A stretch of 14,749 nt of DNA from the NCBI GenBank assembly GCA_900548795.1, contig URLT01000043.1:1-14749 (forward strand), written 5' to 3'. The notes below the pieces were generated by a model that was not told the origin of the DNA, did not search any database, and was given only the letters and a program-made list of their open reading frames with translations. Positions within the stretch are counted from its first letter, which is position 1. The number at the start of each line of letters is the position of its first letter. The stretch is from an uncultured Eubacteriales bacterium (GTDB lineage Bacteria; Bacillota; Clostridia; Oscillospirales; Oscillospiraceae). Positions 1-5,220 of the stretch are shown here, in pieces. The position numbers were made by a program, and so were the translations under genes.

Positions 1-1
1 G

Positions 2-568
2 GAGGGTCAGCAGATCACGCTGCGCGGCCCGTACGGCAACGGCTTCCCCGTGGACACGGCGTTCGCGGGCAAGGACCTGCTGTTCATCGCGGGCGGCATC
101 GGTCTTGCCCCGCTGCACTCGGTCATCAACTACTGCCGCCACTACCGTGACCGCTACGGAAAGATCGACATCGTCTACGGCTCGCGCTCGAAAGAGGATC
201 TGGTCGACTTCCCGGAGATCGAGAACGTCTGGTGTCAGGAGGACGGCATCAACGTCCATCTCACCATCGACCGCGAGCAGCCCGAGTGGGACGGCCACGT
301 CGGCTTCGTGCCGAACTACGTCAAGGAGCTGGGCTTCCCGACGGACAAGATCGCCGTGCTCTGCGGCCCTCCCATCATGATCAAGTTCACGCTGGCCGGG
401 CTTCAGGAGCTGGGCTTCGACAAGACGCAGGTCTACACGACCCTCGAGCTGCGCATGAAGTGCGGCATCGGCAAGTGCGGCCGCTGCAACGTCGGCTCGA
501 AATACGTCTGCAAGGACGGCCCGGTCTTCCGCTGCGACGAGCTCGACGAGCTGCCCAACGAATATTGA
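2..568 (+). CDS. FAD/NAD(P)-binding oxidoreductase, 3' part, with C-terminal [2Fe-2S] site
   Basis: The gene enters from the left edge, so its start and N-terminal part are missing; the frame is open from base 2. Visible in order are the GPYGNGFPV segment of a ferredoxin-NADP reductase-like flavin domain, a nucleotide-binding strand-loop (LLFIAGGIGLAPL), the VLCGPPIMI segment near the end of the NAD(P) domain, and a cysteine cluster C-x4-C-x2-C-x7-C (CGIGKCGRCNVGSKYVC) near the C-terminus. That order is typical of the AsrB, hydrogenase-gamma and DHODH electron-transfer-subunit (PyrK-like) group, in which NAD(P)H reduces FAD and electrons leave through a [2Fe-2S] centre. The next gene follows within 20 bp and encodes an iron-sulfur protein, so I infer that this subunit feeds electrons from NAD(P)H into the fumarate-reductase-like module. 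No membrane segment is seen. The exact partner and the nucleotide preference are unknown. Confidence 0.88.
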   Translation, partial: EGQQITLRGPYGNGFPVDTAFAGKDLLFIAGGIGLAPLHSVINYCRHYRDRYGKIDIVYGSRSKEDLVDFPEIENVWCQEDGINVHLTIDREQPEWDGHVGFVPNYVKELGFPTDKIAVLCGPPIMIKFTLAGLQELGFDKTQVYTTLELRMKCGIGKCGRCNVGSKYVCKDGPVFRCDELDELPNEY

Positions 569-584
569 GGAGGGAATGTCGGAT

Positions 585-1259
585 ATGGAAAACATGGTGA
601 ATATCTTCCTGTTTGGCAAGCTCTACCGCGTGCCGGACGATCTGACCATCATGCGCGCGATGGAATACGCGGGCTATCAGCTCGTGCGCGGCTGCGGCTG
701 CCGGAACGGCTTCTGCGGCGCCTGCGCGACGATCTACCGCATCAAGGGCGACCGCACGCTGCACACCTGTCTTGCCTGCCAGACCAAGGTCGAGAACAAT
801 ATGTATGTCGCGACGCTGCCGTTCTTCCCGCTGGTCAAGCAGGTCTATGACATCGAGAAGATCCGCCCGGAGCAGCAGGTCATGATGCAGCTCTATCCGG
901 AGATCTATGCCTGCGTCGGCTGCAACGCCTGCACCAAGAGCTGCACGCAGAGCCTGAACGTCATGCAGTATATCGCCTACGCCCAGCGCGGCGAATTTGA
1001 CAAATGCGCCGAGGAATCCTTCGACTGCGTCATGTGCGGCGTCTGCTCGTCGCGCTGCCCGGCCGGGATCTCGCATCCGCAGGTCGCGATGCTGGCGCGG
1101 CGCCTGAACGGCAAGTACCTCGCGCCGAAGTCGCAGCATCTGGCCGACCGCGTGCAGGAGATCGAGAACGGCACCTTTACGGAGCTGATCGAAAAGCTGA
1201 TGCAGAAGCCGGTTGAAGAGCTGAAGGAGCTTTATAACAACCGCGAGATCGAGAAATAA
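585..1259 (+). CDS. Iron-sulfur subunit of succinate dehydrogenase/fumarate reductase type
   Basis: This protein of about 224 residues resembles FrdB/SdhB in plan. Numbering from the ATG at 585, a plant-type [2Fe-2S] region has C37, C39, C44, C47 and later C62/C65. A dicluster region follows with C110-x2-C113-x2-C116-x3-C120 and C148-x2-C151-x2-C154-x3-C158-P, which would hold two [4Fe-4S] clusters; classical SdhB/FrdB carry one [2Fe-2S], one [3Fe-4S] and one [4Fe-4S]. The C-terminal 60 residues are helical and charged. An upstream in-frame ATG at 576 lies only 2 nt after the AGGAGG at 568-573, too close, so I prefer 585, which has an 11-nt gap. Its role is probably electron relay between the flavin reductase before it and the flavoprotein after it. 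Thiol:fumarate reductase TfrB is a related alternative, but no CCG-type HdrB domain is present. Confidence 0.87.
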   Translation: MENMVNIFLFGKLYRVPDDLTIMRAMEYAGYQLVRGCGCRNGFCGACATIYRIKGDRTLHTCLACQTKVENNMYVATLPFFPLVKQVYDIEKIRPEQQVMMQLYPEIYACVGCNACTKSCTQSLNVMQYIAYAQRGEFDKCAEESFDCVMCGVCSSRCPAGISHPQVAMLARRLNGKYLAPKSQHLADRVQEIENGTFTELIEKLMQKPVEELKELYNNREIEK

Positions 1260-1273
1260 GGAGGGGCGCGGCA

Positions 1274-2872
1274 ATGTATGCAAAGAATTTTCAGGAATCG
1301 CTGAAGGCGGTCGAGGCGGCGCGCGCCGCGAACATCGCCTATGAGCCCGCCCGCATGACGGCCGACGAGAAGGATCGGCTGCTTGCGGCCTATCATCCCG
1401 ATTACAAAAAAAGCGAATTTGCGACCCTGCGCATCGGCCCGAACAAGGGCGAGCAGGTGCCGCACGAGCTGGCCGAGATGCTCGAGGCGCACAGCCGCAT
1501 CAAGGCAAGCGACGTCGACCTGAGCGACGTGCGCTATGACGTCGACGTGCTCATCATCGGCGGCGGCGGCGCGGGCGCTTCTGCGGCCATTGAGGCCGAC
1601 AATGCCGGCGCAAAGACTATGATCGTCACGAAGCTCCGCATGGGCGACGCGAACACGATGATGGCCGAGGGCGGCATTCAGGCGGCGGACAAGCCGAACG
1701 ATTCGCCCGCGATCCACTTTGTCGACGCCTTCGGCGGCGGTCATTACGCCGCCAAGCGCGAGCTGCTGGCCAAGCTGGTCTGCGACGCGCCGGAGGCCAT
1801 CCAGTGGCTGAACGATCTGGGCGTCGAGTTCGACAAGGCGCCCGACGGCACGATGATCACCACCCACGGCGGCGGCACGTCCCGCAAGCGGATGCACGCC
1901 GCGAAGGACTATTCCGGCGCGGAGATCATGCGCACCCTGCGCGACGAGGTGCTCAACCGCGGCATTCCGGTCGTGGACTTCACCTCCGCGATCGAGCTGA
2001 TCCTCGACGAGAACGGCAGAGCCGCCGGTGCGGTTCTGATGAACATGGAGACGCACGAGCGGATGGTCGCGCGCGCCAAGACGGTCATTCTTGCGACCGG
2101 CGGCGCCGGACGGATGCACTATCAGGGCTTCCCGACCTCGAACCACTATGGCGCGACGGCCGACGGCCTTGTGCTGGGCTACCGCGTGGGCGCGAAGCTG
2201 CTCTACGCCGACACCCTGCAATATCACCCGACGGGCGCGGCCTACCCGCAGCAGATCTTCGGCGCGCTGGTCACCGAGAAGGTGCGCTCGCTGGGCGCGA
2301 AGCTCGTCAACCGCGACGGCAAGGTCTTTATGCATCCGCTCGAGACGCGCGACGTCTCTGCCGCGTCGATCATTCGCGAATGCTCCGACCGCGGCGAGGG
2401 CGTTGAGACCGGCAGCGGCAAGGCCGTCTGGCTCGACACCCCGATGATCGAGGCGATCGGCGGCGAGGGCACGATCGAAAAGCGCATCCCCGCCATGATG
2501 CGCATGTTCGCCAACTACGGCATCGACATCCGCAAGGAGCCGATCTTGGTCTATCCGACGCTGCACTATCAGAACGGCGGCCTGGACATCAACGTCAACG
2601 GCATGACGACGCAGGTCGAGAACCTCTACGTCGCCGGCGAGGCCGTCGGCGGCATCCACGGGCGCAACCGCCTGATGGGCAACTCTCTGCTGGACATCAT
2701 CGTCTTCGGCAGAAGCGCCGGAAAGAACGCCGCCGTGCATTCCAGAGACGTGCAGCCGGGCAAGCTGACGCTTGCGCACATCGCAAAATTCGACGCTGAG
2801 CGCGACGCCGCCGGGATCGAGACGGACGCCGTCTCGCCGAAGCTCCTGCCGGATTACCGCAGAAAAAAGTAA
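1274..2872 (+). CDS. Fumarate reductase/succinate dehydrogenase-type flavoprotein
   Basis: This 532-residue flavoprotein begins at an ATG 9 nt after AGGAGG (1259-1264). Residues 1-88 form an unusual N-terminal extension. The FAD Rossmann motif follows (DVLIIGGGGAGASAA, from residue 91), then MMAEGGI (129-135), QYHPTG (317-322), TEKVRSLGA (334-342), TLHYQNGGLDIN (429-440) and HGRNRLMGNSL (462-472). By hand comparison with E. coli FrdA, the catalytic and substrate-binding residues are kept: H319 (FrdA H232), R338 (R287), H431 (H355) and R466 (R390). The His that binds FAD covalently in FrdA/SdhA is Asn127 here, so the flavin is probably non-covalent, as in soluble fumarate reductases and L-aspartate oxidase. 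The Glu of the L-aspartate-oxidase REGGHS motif is absent (THGGGTS), arguing against NadB. The protein ends about 60 residues after the last motif, so the usual C-terminal helical domain is missing. Fumarate is the likeliest substrate; another enoate is possible. Confidence 0.9.
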   Translation: MYAKNFQESLKAVEAARAANIAYEPARMTADEKDRLLAAYHPDYKKSEFATLRIGPNKGEQVPHELAEMLEAHSRIKASDVDLSDVRYDVDVLIIGGGGAGASAAIEADNAGAKTMIVTKLRMGDANTMMAEGGIQAADKPNDSPAIHFVDAFGGGHYAAKRELLAKLVCDAPEAIQWLNDLGVEFDKAPDGTMITTHGGGTSRKRMHAAKDYSGAEIMRTLRDEVLNRGIPVVDFTSAIELILDENGRAAGAVLMNMETHERMVARAKTVILATGGAGRMHYQGFPTSNHYGATADGLVLGYRVGAKLLYADTLQYHPTGAAYPQQIFGALVTEKVRSLGAKLVNRDGKVFMHPLETRDVSAASIIRECSDRGEGVETGSGKAVWLDTPMIEAIGGEGTIEKRIPAMMRMFANYGIDIRKEPILVYPTLHYQNGGLDINVNGMTTQVENLYVAGEAVGGIHGRNRLMGNSLLDIIVFGRSAGKNAAVHSRDVQPGKLTLAHIAKFDAERDAAGIETDAVSPKLLPDYRRKK

Positions 2873-2896
2873 AACGAAGAAAAGAGAAAAAGAAAG

Positions 2897-3223
2897 ATGA
2901 TTGAAAATTTACTTGAAGCGCTGACGATTTTCTGCTTCGGCCTGTCGTGGCCGATCTCTATCCGCAAATCGCTGATCTCCCGCACGGCGAAGGGCAAGAG
3001 CCTGTTTTTTGAGGTCTTTCTGCTGGTCGGCTATTTCTGCGGCATTGCCCGCAAGATTATGCAGACCGTCGCAGGGGAATCCGGCTTCCTGTTCTATCTC
3101 GGCTTCTTCTTCTATATTTTGAACGCCGTTGAGATCTCGATCGACATCGCGCTTTATTTCAGGAACAAGCGGCTTGACGAGGAGGCTGACCGCCTCGCCG
3201 CTGCCGGACAGGCCGCAACATGA
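2897..3223 (+). CDS. Small three-helix membrane protein, PQ-loop-like
   Basis: This 108-residue protein is largely hydrophobic with three probable membrane helices (about 5-22, 36-55 and 63-88) and a charged C-terminal tail. The stretch SWPISIRKSLISRTAKGKS, with a Pro at the end of helix 1 and a polar loop carrying S-x-x-G-x-S-like spacing, recalls one half of a PQ-loop/SemiSWEET protein, but the PQ pair is not intact, so the name is tentative. Homologues of this style are, from memory, frequent in clostridial genomes without assigned function. It starts 24 bp after the flavoprotein gene behind a purine-rich but weak ribosome site (AAGAAAG), which suggests lower or coupled expression. Its last 4 bp (ATGA, 3220-3223) overlap the start of the ferredoxin gene, a sign of translational coupling and of membership in the redox operon. 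A role as membrane tether is possible but unproven. Confidence 0.75.
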   Translation: MIENLLEALTIFCFGLSWPISIRKSLISRTAKGKSLFFEVFLLVGYFCGIARKIMQTVAGESGFLFYLGFFFYILNAVEISIDIALYFRNKRLDEEADRLAAAGQAAT

Positions 3224-3459
3224 CAGTGACGGTCTGCATCGGCTCTTCCTGCCACATCAAGGGCTCGCATCAGGTCGTCGAGCGGCTTCAAGGCCTGATC
3301 GAGCAGCACCGCATGACCGACCGTGTGGAGCTCGCCGGAACATTCTGCATGGGCAAGTGCCAGCAGGGCGTCTGCGTGACGGTCGACGGCGCGTTTTTCT
3401 CCGTGACCCCGGAGACGGCCGAGCGGTTCTTTGAGGAGCACATTCTGCGGAACCTCTGA
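3220..3459 (+). CDS. Thioredoxin-like [2Fe-2S] ferredoxin (NuoE-like)
   Basis: This 79-residue protein has the four-cysteine pattern of thioredoxin-fold [2Fe-2S] ferredoxins: C6-x4-C11 at the N-terminus (VCIGSSCHIKG) and C43-x3-C47 later (FCMGKC). The same pattern is found in NuoE/HoxE-type subunits and in small ferredoxins that accompany [FeFe] hydrogenases or NAD(P)H-dependent enzymes. There is no other domain. It overlaps the preceding membrane-protein gene by ATGA, so the pair is probably co-translated. It may accept or donate electrons for the upstream reductase module; this is inferred from position only. The stop codon and last two codons (AAC CTC TGA) lie inside the left end of the 3449-3608 repeat, so the present C-terminus was set by that element. 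Confidence 0.85.
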   Translation: MTVTVCIGSSCHIKGSHQVVERLQGLIEQHRMTDRVELAGTFCMGKCQQGVCVTVDGAFFSVTPETAERFFEEHILRNL

Positions 3460-3608
3460 ATCAATCGGCTGCGGCGTTCAGCGGGTCTTTTGCCCCAACT
3501 TTTCGGTTTGAAAATCTTGAAATACGAAAAGGATTCCTGCAATTTCCAAACCTCAATTTGAAACAAAATCCCTCGCTGACCGCTCTTGCGATTGAATCAG
3601 AGCTTCCC
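3449..3608. repeat. 160-bp element with long inverted ends (MITE-like), copy 1
   Basis: The left end begins GGAACCTCTGAATCAATCG (3449-3467). The right end is GATTGAATCAGAGCTTCC on the same strand (3590-3607), then C. Folding the ends together, 17 of the first 19 positions match, and similarity continues inward to a shared TCAGCG about 30-35 bp from each end. Between the arms is a core of roughly 80 bp, richer in A+T than the genes and without an open frame. No target-site duplication is obvious at the borders (CTGC / TAAA). Solo or short copies with the same ends occur at 4131, 9688 and 10981, so it is a dispersed family. The left end supplies the stop codon of the ferredoxin gene. A non-autonomous transposable element or a structured intergenic RNA element are both possible. 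Confidence 0.75.
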
Positions 3609-3619
3609 TAAACGCATGA

Positions 3620-3653
3620 CGCAAAGCCTCCGGCCTCAGCCGGAGGCTTTGCG
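3620..3653. terminator. Perfect 15-bp hairpin between convergent genes
   Basis: CGCAAAGCCTCCGGC and its exact complement are separated by the loop CTCA. It sits immediately beyond the stop of the minus-strand gene 3656-4087 and after the plus-strand redox operon, where a bidirectional terminator is expected. There is no long T-run on either side; the minus-strand tail begins TCATGCGTTT, so termination efficiency is uncertain. Confidence 0.7.
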
Positions 3654-3655
3654 CC

Positions 3656-4087
3656 TCATAAAAACCGCATCATTTCGTCGATATTTGCCTGCTCCGTTTG
3701 CAGCAGCCGCGTGGACAGCGAGGAGATCTTCGGGTCGACGGCGTCGAGCGTGCGCAGGTTATGCAGGCTTTTGAGCATACCGCGTGTGTTGCCCTGCACC
3801 ATCAGCTCGGCGATCTTGGCCTCCGGCTCGGGACTGGTTCGAACGCGCATCCGCGCGACTGTCAGCGATCCGAGCCGCGCGACCGCCGAAATGTCGCGCC
3901 CTTTTTCTCCGCGCTCGTGCAGGAGCCGATCCGCCTCGCAGAACAGCTCCTCATATTCCGCGAGCTGGCGCCGCAGTGCGGTTCGGATCTCGCGGTTCGG
4001 ACTCTCGTCCAGCACGGCGCGAATGCCGTGGCAGCCCATCTGCGTGCTTTTTCGGACGGAGCGCAGGATCGGAATATCATCCGGCAT
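3656..4087 (-). CDS. Helical-bundle protein, ferritin-like/DUF2383-like, function unknown
   Basis: This 143-residue protein is almost entirely helical by composition, with no signal peptide or membrane segment. It begins MPDDIPILRSVRKSTQMGCHGI and continues with charged helices such as LRRQLAEYEELFCEADRLL; the C-terminal part ends EQANIDEMMRFL. Its length and four-helix rhythm resemble ferritin-like DUF2383/PA2169-type proteins, and I recall similar clostridial proteins annotated as hypothetical or ferritin-like; no metal-binding ExxH pair is evident, so iron binding is not supported. The start ATG at 4087 follows GGGGGTG by 7 nt on the minus strand. It stands alone, convergent with the redox operon. 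Upstream there is a TGAATA-N17-AATGCTA match to a forespore-type promoter (4106-4135), but it would leave a leader of only about 12 nt. Confidence 0.75.
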   Translation of the reverse strand: MPDDIPILRSVRKSTQMGCHGIRAVLDESPNREIRTALRRQLAEYEELFCEADRLLHERGEKGRDISAVARLGSLTVARMRVRTSPEPEAKIAELMVQGNTRGMLKSLHNLRTLDAVDPKISSLSTRLLQTEQANIDEMMRFL

Positions 4088-4130
4088 ATGGCATCACCCC
4101 CGCATTAGCATTCCGCCGCCGGCTCAAACT

Positions 4131-4187
4131 ATTCAGAGGTTCCCAAGGGAAGCTCGGATTTAACTGACGAGCGCTGACAGCGAGAGG
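4131..4187. repeat. Two abutting ends of the dispersed repeat, copy 2
   Basis: ATTCAGAGGTTCCC (4131-4144) is the reverse complement of the left end of copy 1. After only AA, a sequence starting GGGAAGCTCGGATTTAA (from 4147) resembles the reverse complement of the right end and continues to AGCGAGAGG. The two ends therefore meet outside-to-outside without a core between them, as if two copies were adjacent or one copy had been rearranged. The rest of the 240-bp gap 4088-4327 holds the structured stretch at 4212-4275 and no gene that I can see. Confidence 0.6.
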
Positions 4188-4211
4188 ATTTTTTCCGGCC
4201 GCAGGCTTCAA

Positions 4212-4275
4212 GGGCAGGGGAACGGTATGCAGCTCCCGCGTTTGAACCTGCAGGGGTCGGCAAAAAAGCCCTGCC
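4212..4275 (+). promoter_or_regulatory. Possible structured leader before the phosphoribosyltransferase gene
   Basis: GGCAGGG (4213-4219) pairs exactly with CCCTGCC (4269-4275). Inside, TGCAG (4228-4232) can pair with CTGCA (4248-4252), giving a two-tier fold about 50 nt before the start codon. I do not recognise a purine, PRPP or other riboswitch consensus in it, and no convincing sigma-A promoter is visible just upstream, so this remains a candidate only. Confidence 0.25.
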
Positions 4276-4327
4276 GCTCAGCCAACGACGATCGATTCGG
4301 AGAGTTCACGAAAACAGGAGGTTCCTT

Positions 4328-4882
4328 ATGTATTACACCATGCATGTTGCGGGTCTGGAGCGCAGGCTTCCGATCTGCCCGGTCAGCGACAGCCTTTCCA
4401 TCGGCGCGTTCGTGATCTTCGGCGACGCGGAGCTGACGGTGAGCGCCGCGCGCGACCTGCTTCGGCTTGCGCCCGAGCATGATTATATTCTCACGGCCGA
4501 GGCCAAGGGCATTCCGCTGGCGCACGAAATGGCGCGTCAGAACCACGAGGAGACGTATTTTGTCGCCCGCAAGGCGCCGAAGCTCTATATGCCGGACGCG
4601 CTCTGCGTCACGGTACACTCGATCACGACCGCAAGAGAGCAGAAGCTCTATCTTGACCGCGCCGATGCCGAACGGATGCGCGGCAAGCGCATTTTGATCG
4701 TCGACGACGTGATCTCCACCGGAGAATCGCTGCGCGCCGTTGAGCAGCTCGTCGAGGCGGCGGGCGGAAGCGTCTGCGGCCGCATGGCCATCCTGGCCGA
4801 GGGCGACGCGCAGAAGCGCAGCGACCTGCTCTATCTGGAGAAGCTCCCGCTGTTTCACCCGGACGGAAGCGTCATCGAATAA
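4328..4882 (+). CDS. Phosphoribosyltransferase family protein (adenine/xanthine PRTase-like)
   Basis: This 184-residue protein carries the type I PRTase signature RILIVDDVISTGES (121-134), the loop that binds PRPP, with two acidic residues D126-D127. An N-terminal hood of about 45 residues precedes the core (YILTAEAKGIPLAHEMAR, 53-70), where an Apt-type enzyme carries its first conserved loop. Length and layout match the adenine/xanthine phosphoribosyltransferase group, which makes nucleotides from PRPP and a free base. The hood is divergent from the motif order of classical Apt that I know, so the base is uncertain, and a regulatory (PurR-like) role cannot be excluded. The start ATG lies 6 nt after a perfect AGGAGG (4316-4321). 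The gene appears to be a single unit, bounded downstream by the hairpin at 4888. Confidence 0.85.
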   Translation: MYYTMHVAGLERRLPICPVSDSLSIGAFVIFGDAELTVSAARDLLRLAPEHDYILTAEAKGIPLAHEMARQNHEETYFVARKAPKLYMPDALCVTVHSITTAREQKLYLDRADAERMRGKRILIVDDVISTGESLRAVEQLVEAAGGSVCGRMAILAEGDAQKRSDLLYLEKLPLFHPDGSVIE

Positions 4883-4887
4883 CAAAC

Positions 4888-4914
4888 GGGCTGCTGCATT
4901 TCCTGCAGCAGCCC
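4888..4914. terminator. Perfect 11-bp hairpin, likely bidirectional terminator
   Basis: GGGCTGCTGCA and TGCAGCAGCCC flank the loop TTTCC between the convergent ends of the phosphoribosyltransferase gene and the minus-strand 30-codon gene. Read on the minus strand it is followed by GTTTGTTATT, a T-rich tail fitting intrinsic termination of the small gene; on the plus strand the tail is not T-rich. Confidence 0.75.
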
Positions 4915-4923
4915 TGCGCCGGT

Positions 4924-5016
4924 TCAGCGGCAGTTGGTCTTCTTCTCGTTGGAGCCGCTGTTTTCGCCCTTGGTCTCGGACGTGGTCTGATCCTGATTCC
5001 GGTTGCGCTTTTCCAT
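4924..5016 (-). CDS. 30-residue hydrophilic protein, possible spore-related peptide
   Basis: The protein starts MEKRNRNQDQTTSETKG and ends EKKTNCR. It has no hydrophobic segment, is rich in N, K, E, T and S and has one Cys near the C-terminus. The evidence that it is real: its ATG lies 8 nt after GGAGG on the minus strand (5024-5028), a strong hairpin terminator follows 10 bp after its stop, and a promoter-like pair (GGCATA-N17-CATACTA) is placed at 5062-5091. A longer frame reading in from 5142 is open but its extra residues look non-coding. The promoter type suggests forespore expression, in which case a small acid-soluble-like or coat-associated peptide would fit. I do not recognise a named family. 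Confidence 0.6.
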   Translation of the reverse strand: MEKRNRNQDQTTSETKGENSGSNEKKTNCR

Positions 5017-5061
5017 GGCTGTTGCCTCCGTTTTTGAAATTGCGGCGCGAGGCCGCAGAAG

Positions 5062-5091
5062 TAGTATGCGCTGCGTATGCGGAATTATGCC
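5062..5091 (-). promoter_or_regulatory. Sigma-G/sigma-F-like promoter for the 30-residue protein gene
   Basis: On the minus strand, GGCATA (5086-5091) and CATACTA (5062-5068) are separated by 17 nt. CATACTA matches the -10 consensus of forespore sigma-G exactly, and GGCATA is one change from its TGHATA -35. The transcript would start about 40 nt before the ATG with a 5' leader containing a small hairpin (TGCGGC / GCCGCA). Confidence 0.5.
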
Positions 5092-5105
5092 GACGCGGCA
5101 TTTTT
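5087..5105 (+). terminator. Short hairpin with T-run, possible weak terminator
   Basis: ATGCCG-ACG-CGGCAT is followed by TTTT on the plus strand. It could stop read-through toward the yitT-like promoter. It overlaps the -35 of the minus-strand promoter, so it may be coincidental. Confidence 0.3.
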
Positions 5106-5135
5106 GTGAAATCTGTCGAAAAAAGGGTTTCCGGC

Positions 5136-5166
5136 TTGACATCGCACGGAAAACCTGTTATATAAT
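5136..5166 (+). promoter_or_regulatory. Sigma-A promoter of the YitT-family gene
   Basis: A perfect TTGACA (5136-5141) is followed at 17 nt by TATATA (5159-5164), or at 19 nt by TATAAT (5161-5166). It precedes the YitT-like start by about 55 nt and is the clearest housekeeping promoter in the window. Confidence 0.8.
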
Positions 5167-5183
5167 CTGTGTGGGAGGCCGGA

Positions 5184-5216
5184 GCGCTTCCCTGAACTAT
5201 GAGGAAGGGAAGTCGC
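5184..5216 (+). promoter_or_regulatory. Leader hairpin covering the ribosome site of the YitT gene
   Basis: GCGCTTCCCT (5184-5193) can pair with AGGGAAG-T-CGC (5206-5216, one bulge). The right arm includes part of the purine-rich ribosome site (AGGAAGGGA, 5202-5210), so the fold could lower translation. No ligand-binding domain is recognised. Confidence 0.35.
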
Positions 5217-5220
5217 CTGC

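Noticed and set aside
1232..2779. 515-codon open frame on the minus strand
   Set aside because: It is antisense to the flavoprotein, whose catalytic motifs are unmistakable, and shows no recognisable domain.
1274..2872. L-aspartate oxidase (NadB) as identity of the flavoprotein
   Set aside because: The Glu of the NadB REGGHS motif is replaced (THGGGTS), and the neighbours are electron-transfer proteins rather than nadA/nadC.
3611..3653. GACGCAAAGCCTCCGGCCT recalls the conserved part of c-di-GMP-I riboswitches
   Set aside because: The match is one arm of a perfect palindrome between convergent genes, and the second stem and receptor parts of that riboswitch are absent. A terminator explains it.
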